DNA from: an uncultured Alistipes sp. | Lineage (GTDB): Bacteria; Bacteroidota; Bacteroidia; Bacteroidales; Rikenellaceae | Direction: 5' to 3' | Length of the DNA: 38,028 bases | NCBI GenBank assembly: GCA_937880705.1 | Contig: CALGRZ010000134.1 | Coordinates: 1 to 38,028 of the forward strand | Shown here: positions 16,513 to 25,580 of the stretch, piece by piece | Layout: each line of letters begins with the position of its first letter | Numbering within the stretch: the first letter of the stretch is position 1 | The notes under the pieces: model-generated | Databases searched by the model: none | The model's input: only the letters and a program-made list of their open reading frames with translations | Told to the model about the DNA's origin: nothing | Program-made: the position numbers and the translations under genes

Positions 16513-19185
16513 ATGAAAACAATGTTCAAGTCGATGATGGTTGCTGCGCTCGCGCTCGTAGCCATCGCGTGTGGCGAGGATCCCCAGCAGGTTACTCCTC
16601 CCACCCCCGAGAAGTCAAGCTCTATTGAGCTGACTGTGAGCCCCACCTCTATCCTTGCGGATGGTCAGCAGGAGGCCACCTTTACCGTTACCCTCACCGT
16701 TAAGGAGGAGGGCAAGGATGCTGTCCAGAGCGACGTTACCGCCGAGGCCGACATCTTCTGCCAGACCACCGAGGAGGTTGTAGAGGGTGCCTTCACCACT
16801 ACCGTAGCCGGTGATTATGAGTTCGTTGCTATGTACGAGGAGCTCGTATCGGAGGTTGTTAAGGTAACTGCTACCGAGCAGGCTAACAGCGGTCTTCAGA
16901 TCGAGGTTCTGCCCGGCACCGACCACGCCAATGTTCCCACTCCCGTGAAGTGGCAGGTAGGTCACGCCATCCCCAGCGATCCCACCGCAGGTGTTGAGAT
17001 CGAGGTTACCGGCACACAGGAGAAGAACTTCCAGTTTGTATGCCGCCCCGGTGAGCTTGTTCAGTCTTACCGTCTTGACGTATTCCCCGTATGCCGTCTC
17101 TACAACTCACTGTTGGAGACCTGCCTCGGTGGTGATGCTACCAAGAAGGCCGACTGGAGCACCGTTGAGGATGCCATCCTCGACTTTGTATTCAACTCAA
17201 CAGGTTCGGGTGGTTATATCATGAGCCCCTCGACCCAGGGTGATGAGTATGTCGAGTATGAGTACGACTGGATGAACACCCAGTATGCCCAGGCCAAGGT
17301 TGTACCTTGGGGTGAGTATGTTATCGTAGCTGTAGGTTGCTTCGACACCGAGGGTTCGGAGCCTGCCGAGATGACCGTTTGCTATGTCAGCACACCCGGT
17401 AAGGAGCTTGTAGGTGATCCCCACATCAACATCGAGGTTGAGACCGGCTACCGCTCATTCATCGTTCACAACTATCCCAACCTCGACTGCCACTACATGT
17501 ACTACTGGTGCTCTAACGAGGATGACCTGATGCCCTATATCAATGGCTACGGCTCGAAGCAGTATATCGACTTTATGCGTCATACGCTCTACGATGCCAT
17601 CCCCGCTGACGATCCCGAGGATCCCAACAACGATCCCCGCAGCTACTACCAGAACTTCGGTCAGTCGGCATCGAGCGACTTCGCTATCATGGCTACCGCC
17701 ATCGCTCTGGATGTCAACGAGACACCCAACACCGAGTTCGACAGCAAGGTCTTCAACCTCGTGCCCATCCCTGACCTGGAGGAGGGTGAGGCCACAATGA
17801 CAGTCATTGAGGAGCGCATTTCGGCACACGTTGCATGGTATGAGGTTACCATCGATGCCAATGCACACTCGATGCTCTTCAAGATTATGACCCCCGAGGA
17901 GGCCGAGAGCTACAAGGATGCCGACGAGGCTACCCTGAGGCAGCTGGCACTCTCGATCAACAACGACGGATGGGGTATCAACAACAAGAACTATAGCGTA
18001 GATGCCGAAGGTAAGCCCAACGGTAGCTCATACACCGTGCGTGATGCTTGGACCTCTGGTCCTACCCAGTTTAGCCAACTTGTTCCGGGTGAGTCGTATG
18101 TATTCTGCTGGATCGCCCGTAACGCCGCTACCGAGCTCTCTACGCCCAAGTTCACCAAGCCCTTCACCATGAAGGAGGCTAACTACGACAACCCTTCGGC
18201 ATGTGAGTCTACTGCCCAGATCGTGGTTAAGTGCGAGGATCGTCAGAAGGTTGAGTTGTCGTTTGCCAACGACTCTATCGAGAACACTGCTGCTGCATAC
18301 TTCCAGTACTTCATCGAGGGCTTCGAGGAAGAGGGTATTCCTTCGCTTGATGCCGATCGTATGACTATGATTAACTACCTTATGGGTGGTGGCTCTAACT
18401 TCTGGCCTTGCGAGGAGTTCGGTCTTGGCGGTTTCAACTTCATCATGGAGCCCGGCATGAATCTCACCTTCGTATGCGTATGCGAGGACTGGAACGGTAA
18501 CTTCGGTGAGTTGCAGTTTGTTGAGGTGTCGACCAAGGAGGCTATCGGTGGCGAGAACCCCGAGGTATATATCGAGACCGAGTACATCTACGGTCAGGAT
18601 AACGCCGACGGTTCGAAGAACATCATCGGTTGCAACGTCTACTTCTCGGCCAACGAGGATACCGAGTATATGAAGCACATGTCTGCCGGTGTCGAGACTC
18701 CCGGTCTTGCCCTTGACTACCTTGGCGATACAAGCGTTGCAAGCGGTGCGGAGATGTATGCACAGTGGAAGCTCTACTGCGGTGAGTATGGTCTGCAGAC
18801 CAACAGCCTTACTGTCTCTACGCCTCACGTTCTGGTAGGTTCTGTTGACGAGCCTATGGTTGCCATGGGTCTGGCCTATGGCCGTGATGCAAACGGTAAC
18901 AGCGTAATCAGCGACCTGAAGTATGTCATCTTCGACGGTGAGTCGGTTAAGACCCTTAAGGACTACTATCCTTCGTACACAGGTCTGTCGGCACCCAAGC
19001 CTTACAGCTACGCTATGCCCGAGATCCCTGCACGCGCCCAGAGCGTGGTTTACGCTTCGCAGATGACAGCTCCCGCCGCCGTTAAGGCTGAGCCTAAGGA
19101 GATTGTCGAGCAGGGCAAAGCCATCAAGTACATCTGGCTTGACATGAAGGCCCTCGGAAGCCACCCCAAGGCCAAGATGCAGTAA
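16513..19185 (+). CDS. Large Ig/Fn3-like surface lipoprotein
   Basis: 890 residues, lipobox AIAC (Cys20) followed by GEDPQQ. The first domain (~36-130; SPTSILADGQQEATFTVTLT, VAGDYEFVAMYEE) is an Ig module of the same type as in the two Omp28 proteins upstream. The rest is a chain of beta-rich domains with aromatic motifs such as HVAWYEVTIDANAHSMLFKI and YVFCWIARN, which resemble tandem Fn3/Ig-like domains. No CxxC redox site was seen, although several isolated Cys residues are present. It lies 62 nt after the double Omp28 gene and has no clear promoter of its own, so is taken as last gene of the operon. Function unknown; a surface scaffold or binding protein is likely. Confidence 0.7.
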   Translation: MKTMFKSMMVAALALVAIACGEDPQQVTPPTPEKSSSIELTVSPTSILADGQQEATFTVTLTVKEEGKDAVQSDVTAEADIFCQTTEEVVEGAFTTTVAGDYEFVAMYEELVSEVVKVTATEQANSGLQIEVLPGTDHANVPTPVKWQVGHAIPSDPTAGVEIEVTGTQEKNFQFVCRPGELVQSYRLDVFPVCRLYNSLLETCLGGDATKKADWSTVEDAILDFVFNSTGSGGYIMSPSTQGDEYVEYEYDWMNTQYAQAKVVPWGEYVIVAVGCFDTEGSEPAEMTVCYVSTPGKELVGDPHINIEVETGYRSFIVHNYPNLDCHYMYYWCSNEDDLMPYINGYGSKQYIDFMRHTLYDAIPADDPEDPNNDPRSYYQNFGQSASSDFAIMATAIALDVNETPNTEFDSKVFNLVPIPDLEEGEATMTVIEERISAHVAWYEVTIDANAHSMLFKIMTPEEAESYKDADEATLRQLALSINNDGWGINNKNYSVDAEGKPNGSSYTVRDAWTSGPTQFSQLVPGESYVFCWIARNAATELSTPKFTKPFTMKEANYDNPSACESTAQIVVKCEDRQKVELSFANDSIENTAAAYFQYFIEGFEEEGIPSLDADRMTMINYLMGGGSNFWPCEEFGLGGFNFIMEPGMNLTFVCVCEDWNGNFGELQFVEVSTKEAIGGENPEVYIETEYIYGQDNADGSKNIIGCNVYFSANEDTEYMKHMSAGVETPGLALDYLGDTSVASGAEMYAQWKLYCGEYGLQTNSLTVSTPHVLVGSVDEPMVAMGLAYGRDANGNSVISDLKYVIFDGESVKTLKDYYPSYTGLSAPKPYSYAMPEIPARAQSVVYASQMTAPAAVKAEPKEIVEQGKAIKYIWLDMKALGSHPKAKMQ

Positions 19186-19189
19186 AAAG

Positions 19190-19204
19190 CGATATAAAAT
19201 ATCG
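19190..19204 (+). terminator. Weak stem-loop after the Omp28 operon
   Basis: CGATAT (19190-19195) and ATATCG (19199-19204) form a 6-bp stem with a 3-nt loop just after the stop codon. No T-run follows, so termination here would be weak; some read-through into the next gene is possible. Confidence 0.3.
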
Positions 19205-19211
19205 AAAATTT

Positions 19212-19242
19212 GTTGTTTATTAAAATTTTTTGACTAACTTTG
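19212..19242 (+). promoter_or_regulatory. Promoter of the DUF4988-type lipoprotein
   Basis: TAACTTTG (fits TAnnTTTG) at 19235-19242 with GTTG at 19212-19215, 19 nt upstream; TTTG at 19209-19212 is an alternative with 22-nt spacing. Start of transcription near 19249 leaves a ~130-nt leader that contains the palindrome at 19304. Confidence 0.7.
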
Positions 19243-19303
19243 TTGATGCAAAATACTGGATTGTCAGATTGTTTTAAGCAACAAATGATCTCCCAACCCA
19301 CTC

Positions 19304-19329
19304 TCCCGGGCCGTTGCAACGGCCCGGGA
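19304..19329 (+). repeat. 26-bp perfect palindrome in the 5' leader
   Basis: TCCCGGGCCGTT followed by GC and AACGGCCCGGGA: a perfect, very GC-rich palindrome in an AT-rich leader, 54 nt upstream of the ATG. No T-run follows. As RNA it would form a very stable stem-loop, fitting an mRNA-stabilising 5' element; as DNA it could be a dimer-binding site. It is followed by two copies of TTTATTAACCA directly before the start codon (about 19358-19381). Confidence 0.6.
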
Positions 19330-19382
19330 ATAGTGGTACAAATAGACTAAACTAACTTTATTAACCAATTTTATTAACCATT

Positions 19383-22247
19383 ATGAGAAGATTTTTTACA
19401 TCTTTGAAGTCTGTTGTATGCGTTGCTTTGGTAGCGTGTATGATGGGTACATCGGTTGTGTCATGTTCGTATGACGATACCGATCTTAAGAATGAGATCG
19501 CTCAGATCCAGAAGGATCTTGCAGCTCTTAAGGAGCGCGTTGCCGATCTTGAGAAGAAGCTTCAGGACGAGGTTGCTGCTCTTAAGGGCCTCGTTGACGG
19601 TAAGCTTTTGGTAACCGGCGTTGAGACTGTTGGCGGTAACACCGTTGTAACTCTCTCGGACGGTTCTACCTTCACTATCTATGCTCCTGTCGAGGACACT
19701 GACACTGACACCGACACCTACCTCTCTGTTAAGGAGGATGGCGGCGTTTACTACTGGGCTGTATTCAACAAGGAGGGCTTCGTAGAGTGGTTGCTCGTTG
19801 ACGGCGAGAAGGTTGCTGTTGTAGCCGAGGCTGGCGAGGCTGGCGAGGGTTGCGATTGCGTACCCGCAGAGCTCAAGTTCATGGTTGATGAGCAGAGCGG
19901 TAACCTGCTCGTATCTATCGACGGTGGTAATACTTGGGTTGACTCTGGTCTTGCTGCCAAGGGTGTTGCAGCCGATGGTTCTTGCGTATTCGCAGCTGCT
20001 GTTGCCAACGAGGATGGTACCGTTACCTTCACTCTGGCCGATGGCTCTACCTTCACTGTAGCTATTGCCGAGCCTATCGAGTTCAATGTTAAGGGTTCTC
20101 TCTATGTTAAGGCCGGTGAGACCAAGGAGGTTACCTTCGAGGCAGGTGAGGCCGTATCAGACGTTGAGGTTATGAACCAGCCTATGGGTTGGAAGGCCAG
20201 CGTTAGCGAGAACGTACTCTCTATTACTGCTCCCAAGTCAGAGCTTATAGCTCTGGGTGCTGCTGAGAAGAACGGTACTGTCGCTCTGCACGTTAATACC
20301 GCTTCGGGTGCTTGCAAGGTGGCAAAGCTCAACGTAAACTTCGCAGAGCTTACTGCTGAAATCGTTGATGGCAATCTTGTTGTTAAGAACTCACTTGTTT
20401 CTACTTATGAGTATTACGATTACTGGGAGTGGACATATGTTGAGACAACTGATTTTGATACTTGGACTCTGTTCATGATGCCTTATGATGCATTCAAGAA
20501 CTGGAATGGTACTCTTGAGGAGTATCTTATGGCCTGGGATACCGATTCGTGGAGTTGCAACGATCAGAACCTGACCAACGCTATCGAGAATGTAGTATAT
20601 GACAGACAATCATATCAGGAGGGTGTGTTTGAGCAGCGCGTATTCACCGCATCTATTGAGGATATTGTAAATGGTCTTGCTTATGGTAATGTGCCTTTCG
20701 AGGGCGAGTCATTCATATTTGCTATTATTCCTCACGACATGCAGGATCCTAATTTCTCGGAGATTATAGATAAGGCTATCCTTGTCGAGTTCAAGCAGCT
20801 TGCTGTAAAGGTTGAGGTTTTGAAGGAGGCTTTCAATGGCGCAACATTCAACGTAACTCTGCGTGGTGGTGTTGAGTATCACCTTCAGTATCTCGAGGCC
20901 AGGTATATTGACCAGAACATTGAGTATGGTTACACCGCTGAGGAGTACTACCAGACCAACTTCTACAACTGGGTCAACTATGGTATGGATTGGGGTCAGC
21001 ACGTTATCCGCGAGGATATCGCTGGTGAGTTCACTCTTAATGAGTTCATGAACTATAAGTCATCTTATGGTGTGATGAACACTGACCTTGATCCCGACAC
21101 CGAGTATGAGTTCTCAATTCTTCCTATCGAGGAGGGTCGTGAGAAGGAGTCTTATGGTTACAGCGACCTCTACATCTTCCGCTTTAAGACTGCCGCTTTG
21201 GTTGAGGCTGCAGAGCCTATGGAGATCACCGTTGAGCCTGTTGTTGACTACTCTTCAATCAAGGCTTCTGTAACTGTTCCCGAGACTGCTGTTGCTGTTT
21301 ACTCTGCTTGGTATGACAGTGAGTTTGTAATGGGTACCGAGGAGCTCAAGAACCACATCAGTGCGTCTTGGTGCAAGAACGACTTCTCGGAGGGCTACAC
21401 CTATGAGCTTAACATAAGCGGTCTTTCTACCGGCCAGACCAAGTACCTGGTCCTTGTTGCAGTTGATGCTGAGGGTAACTACACATTCGTTCAGGAGCCT
21501 ATCACTACGCTTGTTCCTGTAACCAATACCGAGTACACTCTGGGTGTTGGCGAGTACAGCATCGCTAACGATATCTTCACCGTTGAGCTTACTGGTATTG
21601 ATGGTGCAGAGGTTGTTAAGTATCGTTACTACATGGTAAATGTTGACTACTACTCATTAAAGTCTAACGAGGCTCTCCAGAGCGAGTTGGCAGTCTCTTC
21701 TAACTGGATGTATCTGACTATCGAGGGAGAGGATGTAACCAACCCCGTTCAGATTAAGAGTGGTCTTAAATCTTACAGCTACCAGAACCTCATTGCAGGT
21801 ACTACCTACAAGTTCGCTATCATCGCCCAGTTTGCTGATGGCTCATTCTCTAACGTAGTTATCATTGACGAGGTAGAGTATGCACTCAATGTTATTGCTG
21901 AGGGTGATGAGAAGTGGACTGCTACCAAGCCTGAGCTTATCGATCTCGTGTGCGTTTACAGCACCTATGGTTACTGGGATGTTTCTTACAACTTCACCAC
22001 TGCCGAGGGTATCACTGTTTACACTCGTATGACCGATCCCGATACTATTGCTTCATATCCTTTTGCAAAGCAGAAGGTTGCTTGGCTTGTTGACAACACT
22101 ATCTCATACTGGGATGGCTGCTACAGCGGTTATGCAAACACTCTGCAGTATGACTTGTGGTATTGCTGGTCAGATGCAGAGGGCAACTACTATGCTCCCG
22201 TATGCTATGACCTCGAGCCTGAGCTCACCGCTGCGCAGGGTGCATAA
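19383..22247 (+). CDS. DUF4988-type coiled-coil surface lipoprotein
   Basis: 954 residues, lipobox SVVSC (Cys28) followed by acidic SYDDTD, fitting a surface-export signal. Residues ~34-72 form a heptad coiled coil (LKNEIAQIQKDLAALKERV, DLEKKLQDEVAALKGLV), the mark of DUF4988 N-termini of Bacteroidetes lipoproteins. A DTDTDTDT stretch (~106-113) separates this from repeated GNxVVTLSDGSTFTI / EDGTVTFTLADGSTFTV strands; the C-terminal two-thirds are Fn3/Ig-like domains (VPETAVAVYSAWYDSEF, LSTGQTKYLVLVAVD). Codons shift to GTT, GCT, TCT and ACT, unlike the GC-rich neighbours, which suits a highly expressed protein. It has its own promoter and terminator. Likely a trimeric or oligomeric surface stalk; ligand unknown. 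Confidence 0.78.
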   Translation: MRRFFTSLKSVVCVALVACMMGTSVVSCSYDDTDLKNEIAQIQKDLAALKERVADLEKKLQDEVAALKGLVDGKLLVTGVETVGGNTVVTLSDGSTFTIYAPVEDTDTDTDTYLSVKEDGGVYYWAVFNKEGFVEWLLVDGEKVAVVAEAGEAGEGCDCVPAELKFMVDEQSGNLLVSIDGGNTWVDSGLAAKGVAADGSCVFAAAVANEDGTVTFTLADGSTFTVAIAEPIEFNVKGSLYVKAGETKEVTFEAGEAVSDVEVMNQPMGWKASVSENVLSITAPKSELIALGAAEKNGTVALHVNTASGACKVAKLNVNFAELTAEIVDGNLVVKNSLVSTYEYYDYWEWTYVETTDFDTWTLFMMPYDAFKNWNGTLEEYLMAWDTDSWSCNDQNLTNAIENVVYDRQSYQEGVFEQRVFTASIEDIVNGLAYGNVPFEGESFIFAIIPHDMQDPNFSEIIDKAILVEFKQLAVKVEVLKEAFNGATFNVTLRGGVEYHLQYLEARYIDQNIEYGYTAEEYYQTNFYNWVNYGMDWGQHVIREDIAGEFTLNEFMNYKSSYGVMNTDLDPDTEYEFSILPIEEGREKESYGYSDLYIFRFKTAALVEAAEPMEITVEPVVDYSSIKASVTVPETAVAVYSAWYDSEFVMGTEELKNHISASWCKNDFSEGYTYELNISGLSTGQTKYLVLVAVDAEGNYTFVQEPITTLVPVTNTEYTLGVGEYSIANDIFTVELTGIDGAEVVKYRYYMVNVDYYSLKSNEALQSELAVSSNWMYLTIEGEDVTNPVQIKSGLKSYSYQNLIAGTTYKFAIIAQFADGSFSNVVIIDEVEYALNVIAEGDEKWTATKPELIDLVCVYSTYGYWDVSYNFTTAEGITVYTRMTDPDTIASYPFAKQKVAWLVDNTISYWDGCYSGYANTLQYDLWYCWSDAEGNYYAPVCYDLEPELTAAQGA

Positions 22248-22275
22248 TCTTGTGTAAGGAGAAATTCCGATATCT

Positions 22276-22302
22276 GGGCGAGCCGCATGGCTCGCCCTTT
22301 TT
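22276..22302 (+). terminator. Rho-independent terminator
   Basis: GGGCGAGCC (22276-22284) pairs perfectly with GGCTCGCCC (22289-22297), loop GCAT, then five T residues. It lies 28 nt after the stop codon at 22247. Confidence 0.92.
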
Positions 22303-22427
22303 GTTTGTGAGGGCAGATGCAATAGCCGACGTCGGCTCATTTGAGTGGTTATATTGCGCCATTTTGGTCTAAAATATTTTATTTTTCACTTTTTTTGCTT
22401 AACTTTACACCAAATAGATGCCCAACA

Positions 22428-23276
22428 ATGTGTCCGCAGAGTAATAGCAGAGGTGCCGAGGCTCTCGTTATCAGCCTTATAGCAGTTGCCACCGTAGTGT
22501 TGCAGCTGCTCGTTGGCGATGTGCCCTGCGACGTGCTGCGTTTCCCGCTAAATATCATCCTTGCAGCGGTAGCCATCGTGGCTATGGTGGATGGCTATCG
22601 TCGCCGTCGTAGCTCGCCCTTCGTGAGCTTTATGCTCTCGCCACGGGCCATGTGGCTCTCGTTGTTTATGATGGTGGCGTTGGGTATCACCCTCGGTCTG
22701 CAACGTCGCCCCGCCACAACATCGTGGCCTGTGGTTGTTGCGCTGCTCTATATCCTGCTGCACTTGGGCTTTGTGATACTGCGTGGCTGGCGCACAGGCG
22801 CGGGAGTGCGTCTGCGCTTCCTTATGCTGCACCTCGGTCTGTGGCTCGCTCTGTTTGCCATGGTGGTGGGTGCGCCCGACCGTGTGCAGATGCGTGCGGT
22901 GGTCGAGCGCGACAAGCCACAGAGCATGGCCTATGCGGAGGATGGTCGCCCGATAAGCCTCGGCTATGCCCTGCGCCTCGAGGGTTTCGAGGCCTCGTAC
23001 TACGACAATGGCACGCCGTCGGCCTTCAGAGCCGATGTTGATGTCGATGGTCGTCGGGTGAGCCTCGCCGTGAACCACCCCCACCGCCTGTCGTGGAGCG
23101 AGAGGCTCTACCTTGTAAGCTACGACCGTGAGGCCGAGTGTCGCTATGTGGTTGTGGAGGTGGTGCGTGAGCCGTGGCAGTGGCTCACAACCGTGGGCGT
23201 GGTGCTTCTCATCGTGGGTGCTGTGCTTCTCTTCCTTGGAGGCCCAAGGGGTGTTAACGCTAAAGGTGTAAGATGA
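22428..23276 (+). CDS. resB: ResB-like cytochrome c biogenesis protein
   Basis: 282 residues from the ATG at 22428. A longer frame from a TTG at 22341 would run through the AT-rich promoter-like region and was not chosen. Three or four hydrophobic segments near the N-terminus (LVISLIAVATVVLQLLVG, FPLNIILAAVAIVAMV, MWLSLFMMVALGITLGL, VVVALLYILLHLGFVIL) are followed by a ~130-residue periplasmic part (GRPISLGYALRLEGFEASYY, VNHPHRLSWSERLYLVSYD) and a last membrane helix before the C-terminus. This matches the short ResB/CcsB form of Bacteroidetes, which with CcsA delivers heme to apocytochromes (system II). Its stop overlaps the CcsA start (ATGA), which implies coupled translation. Confidence 0.8.
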   Translation: MCPQSNSRGAEALVISLIAVATVVLQLLVGDVPCDVLRFPLNIILAAVAIVAMVDGYRRRRSSPFVSFMLSPRAMWLSLFMMVALGITLGLQRRPATTSWPVVVALLYILLHLGFVILRGWRTGAGVRLRFLMLHLGLWLALFAMVVGAPDRVQMRAVVERDKPQSMAYAEDGRPISLGYALRLEGFEASYYDNGTPSAFRADVDVDGRRVSLAVNHPHRLSWSERLYLVSYDREAECRYVVVEVVREPWQWLTTVGVVLLIVGAVLLFLGGPRGVNAKGVR

Positions 23277-24052
23277 TGGAGCTCGGATGGAACATATTTG
23301 TCTATGTAGCTGCCGTGGTGGTGCTCCTCTCGGTGGCCGCCTCCCTCGTTGCACTCTTCAGCCGCGAGCGTAGCCCGTGGGCTGTGCTCCTCTCGGCTGC
23401 GGGTGTGCTCCTCATGGCGTGCTTTGTGGCCTCGCTGTGGGTGACACTCGGTCGCCCGCCCCTGCGTACCATGGGCGAGACGCGACTGTGGTACTCGCTC
23501 TTCCTGCTGCTGGCCGGTGCTATGACCTATGCACGGTGGTCCTACAGGTGGATACTATGCTTCTCGACGATGCTCGCGACGGTGTTTATGGTCATCAACG
23601 CTCTGCGCCCCGAGATACACGATGCAACGCTTGTGCCCGCACTGCAAAGCCCCTGGTTTGTGCCGCATGTTGCGGTATATATGTTCTCCTATGCACTGCT
23701 GGGCTGTGCTACGCTTATCGCGCTCTATGCCATAGTGCGCCGTGCCGAGGGTCTCGATATGGCCATCGACAGGCTGCTGTGGGGTGGCGTGGCCTTCTTC
23801 ACCGTGGGCATGCTCACGGGTGCGCTCTGGGCCAAGGAGGCGTGGGGTGCCTACTGGTCGTGGGATGCCAAGGAGGCGTGGGCCGCAGCAACGTGGGGCC
23901 TCTACCTGCTGGCCATGCACCTCGACCGTAAGTGGCGCACGGCACGATATTGGGTAATCGTAGTGGCCTTCGTGGCGTTGCAGATGTGCTGGTGGGGTGT
24001 CAACTACCTGCCCTCGGCAGATGAGAGTGTACATACATATAACCAAGAGTAA
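23273..24052 (+). CDS. ccsA: CcsA cytochrome c biogenesis protein
   Basis: 259 residues, ~8 membrane segments. The heme-handling WWD-type motif is seen as WAKEAWGAYWSWDAKEAWA (residues ~187-205). Conserved periplasmic His residues flank it: VPHVAVYMFSYALLG before and LAMHLDRKW after. The C-terminal GVNYLPSADESVHTY corresponds to the usual GVN-LP-LHSY ending of the family. CcsA with ResB forms the system II cytochrome c synthase that exports heme and attaches it to CxxCH motifs. It overlaps resB by 4 nt, and 20 nt downstream lies a gene for a protein with three CxxCH motifs, an obvious client. Confidence 0.92.
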   Translation: MMELGWNIFVYVAAVVVLLSVAASLVALFSRERSPWAVLLSAAGVLLMACFVASLWVTLGRPPLRTMGETRLWYSLFLLLAGAMTYARWSYRWILCFSTMLATVFMVINALRPEIHDATLVPALQSPWFVPHVAVYMFSYALLGCATLIALYAIVRRAEGLDMAIDRLLWGGVAFFTVGMLTGALWAKEAWGAYWSWDAKEAWAAATWGLYLLAMHLDRKWRTARYWVIVVAFVALQMCWWGVNYLPSADESVHTYNQE

Positions 24053-24072
24053 TAAACCCAAATAAAAGACGT

Positions 24073-25503
24073 ATGAAAAAGCTATTTTACATCTTGTTGA
24101 CACTTGCAGCAGTGCTGTTTGTAGTCTACCGAGTGGTCAACCGCCCTCCCTCGGCCGAGCTTACCCCCGAGGCAAAGGTGTTGGCCATACTCAACGAGGG
24201 TGGATGCTTGAGCTGCCACTCCGCAGAGCCCGAGTTGCCCTTCTATGCCAAGCTGCCCCTGGCAGGCGATATGGTGATGGCGGATGTCGAGGAGGGCTAC
24301 CGTGCCTTCGACATCGAGCCTCTTATGGCGTCGCTCAACGCCGGTGAGCTGCCTCGCCCTGTCGACGTAGCCAAGCTCGAGAAGGTCGCGCTGGATAGGT
24401 CGATGCCCGTGGCAAAGTACTACCTTGTACACTGGGGTAGCCAGATGACCGCGGCCAAGCGTGACATCATCGTAGCTTGGGCCACGGAGTACCGCACGGC
24501 CTACTACCGTGACGGTCTGGAGGGTGAGCGTCGAGGTGAGCCTGTACGCCCCATCAGCGCAGAGGTCGACGTGGACCCCATGAAGGTGTTGCTCGGCTAC
24601 AGCCTCTACCACGACACCCGCCTCTCGGTGGATAATACCGTGTCGTGTGCAACGTGCCACGACCTGAAGACCGGTGGTGTGGATAACCACCGCTACTCGG
24701 ATGGTGTCGAGGGCCGCATGGGTGGTGTGAATGCCCCCACGGTCTACAACGCTGTGTATAACTTCGTGCAGTTCTGGGATGGTCGCGCCAAGACCCTCGC
24801 CGAGCAGGCCGCAGGACCTCCCCTCAACCCTGTGGAGATGGCCTCAACGTCGTTTGACGAGATTATCGCGAAGCTCGAGGCCGATGCTGCGTTCAAGGCC
24901 GCCTTCGAGCAGGTATATCCCGATGGCCTGACCGAGGCCAATATCACCAATGCCATCGAGGAGTTCGAGCGCACGCTGGTGACGCCCAACTCGCAGTTCG
25001 ACAAGTGGCTCAGGGGTGATGACGAGGCTCTTACCGAAGAGGAGCTGCGTGGCTACGAGCTCTTCAAGGAGCATGGTTGTGCCACATGCCACGTTGGTGC
25101 CAACCTCGGTGGCGAGTCATACGAGTTGATGGGCCTTCGACGTCACTACTTTGAGGATCGTGGCGAGGAGCTCACCGACGAGGATAACGGTCGATATAAG
25201 CAGACACAGCAGGAGCGAGATCGTCACCGCTTCAAGGTGCCCGGCCTGCGCAATATCGAGCTTACATGGCCCTACTACCACGATGGTACGCGCCTGACGA
25301 TGGAGGAAGCTGTGCGCGATATGGCCCTCTACCAGTGTGACGTAACACTGGACGATGAGCAGATCGAAGCTATCGTAGCCTTCCTGCGCACGCTCACGGG
25401 TGAGTTTGGTGGCAAGAAGCTCACCAACACCAACGAGTATGGCGTGGTCTTCGAGCACGATGACCACGACCACGATCACGACCACGACCACGACCACGAG
25501 TAG
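24073..25503 (+). CDS. Tri-heme cytochrome c peroxidase (MauG/CcpA family)
   Basis: 476 residues. The N-terminus is a single hydrophobic helix (FYILLTLAAVLFVVYRVV) that probably anchors it in the inner membrane. Three heme c sites: CLSCH (45-49), CATCH (192-196) and CATCH (336-340). The last ~330 residues match di-heme cytochrome c peroxidases (LLGYSLYHDTRLS, NAPTVYNAVYNFVQFWDGR, FKVPGLRNIELTWPYYHDG). The first heme domain is an addition, as in tri-heme peroxidases of some Gram-negative bacteria, and could accept electrons directly from quinol. It should reduce peroxide in the periplasm. The tail is a run of Asp-His repeats that could bind metal. It follows resB-ccsA in the same operon. Confidence 0.88.
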   Translation: MKKLFYILLTLAAVLFVVYRVVNRPPSAELTPEAKVLAILNEGGCLSCHSAEPELPFYAKLPLAGDMVMADVEEGYRAFDIEPLMASLNAGELPRPVDVAKLEKVALDRSMPVAKYYLVHWGSQMTAAKRDIIVAWATEYRTAYYRDGLEGERRGEPVRPISAEVDVDPMKVLLGYSLYHDTRLSVDNTVSCATCHDLKTGGVDNHRYSDGVEGRMGGVNAPTVYNAVYNFVQFWDGRAKTLAEQAAGPPLNPVEMASTSFDEIIAKLEADAAFKAAFEQVYPDGLTEANITNAIEEFERTLVTPNSQFDKWLRGDDEALTEEELRGYELFKEHGCATCHVGANLGGESYELMGLRRHYFEDRGEELTDEDNGRYKQTQQERDRHRFKVPGLRNIELTWPYYHDGTRLTMEEAVRDMALYQCDVTLDDEQIEAIVAFLRTLTGEFGGKKLTNTNEYGVVFEHDDHDHDHDHDHDHE

Positions 25504-25527
25504 GTCGGTGACCATATAGCATAATAA

Positions 25528-25559
25528 GAGGCGGCTGCTCCAATCGGAACAGCCGCCTC
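25528..25559. terminator. Terminator between convergent genes
   Basis: GAGGCGGCTG (25528-25537) and CAGCCGCCTC (25550-25559) form a perfect 10-bp stem, which can be extended inside by TCC/GGA. It lies between the peroxidase stop (25503, +) and the lipoprotein stop (25581, -) and may serve both. T-runs on either side are poor. Confidence 0.75.
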
Positions 25560-25580
25560 GCTTTGGTGTTAAGTTGTCGT

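Noticed and set aside
22341..22427. Longer resB start at TTG 22341
   Set aside because: The extension crosses an AT-rich promoter-like stretch just after a terminator; ATG 22428 begins a sensible membrane protein.
22418..22444. Eight-codon ORF overlapping the resB start
   Set aside because: ATG CCC AAC ... TAA is in another frame and could be a leader peptide, but nothing beyond position supports it.
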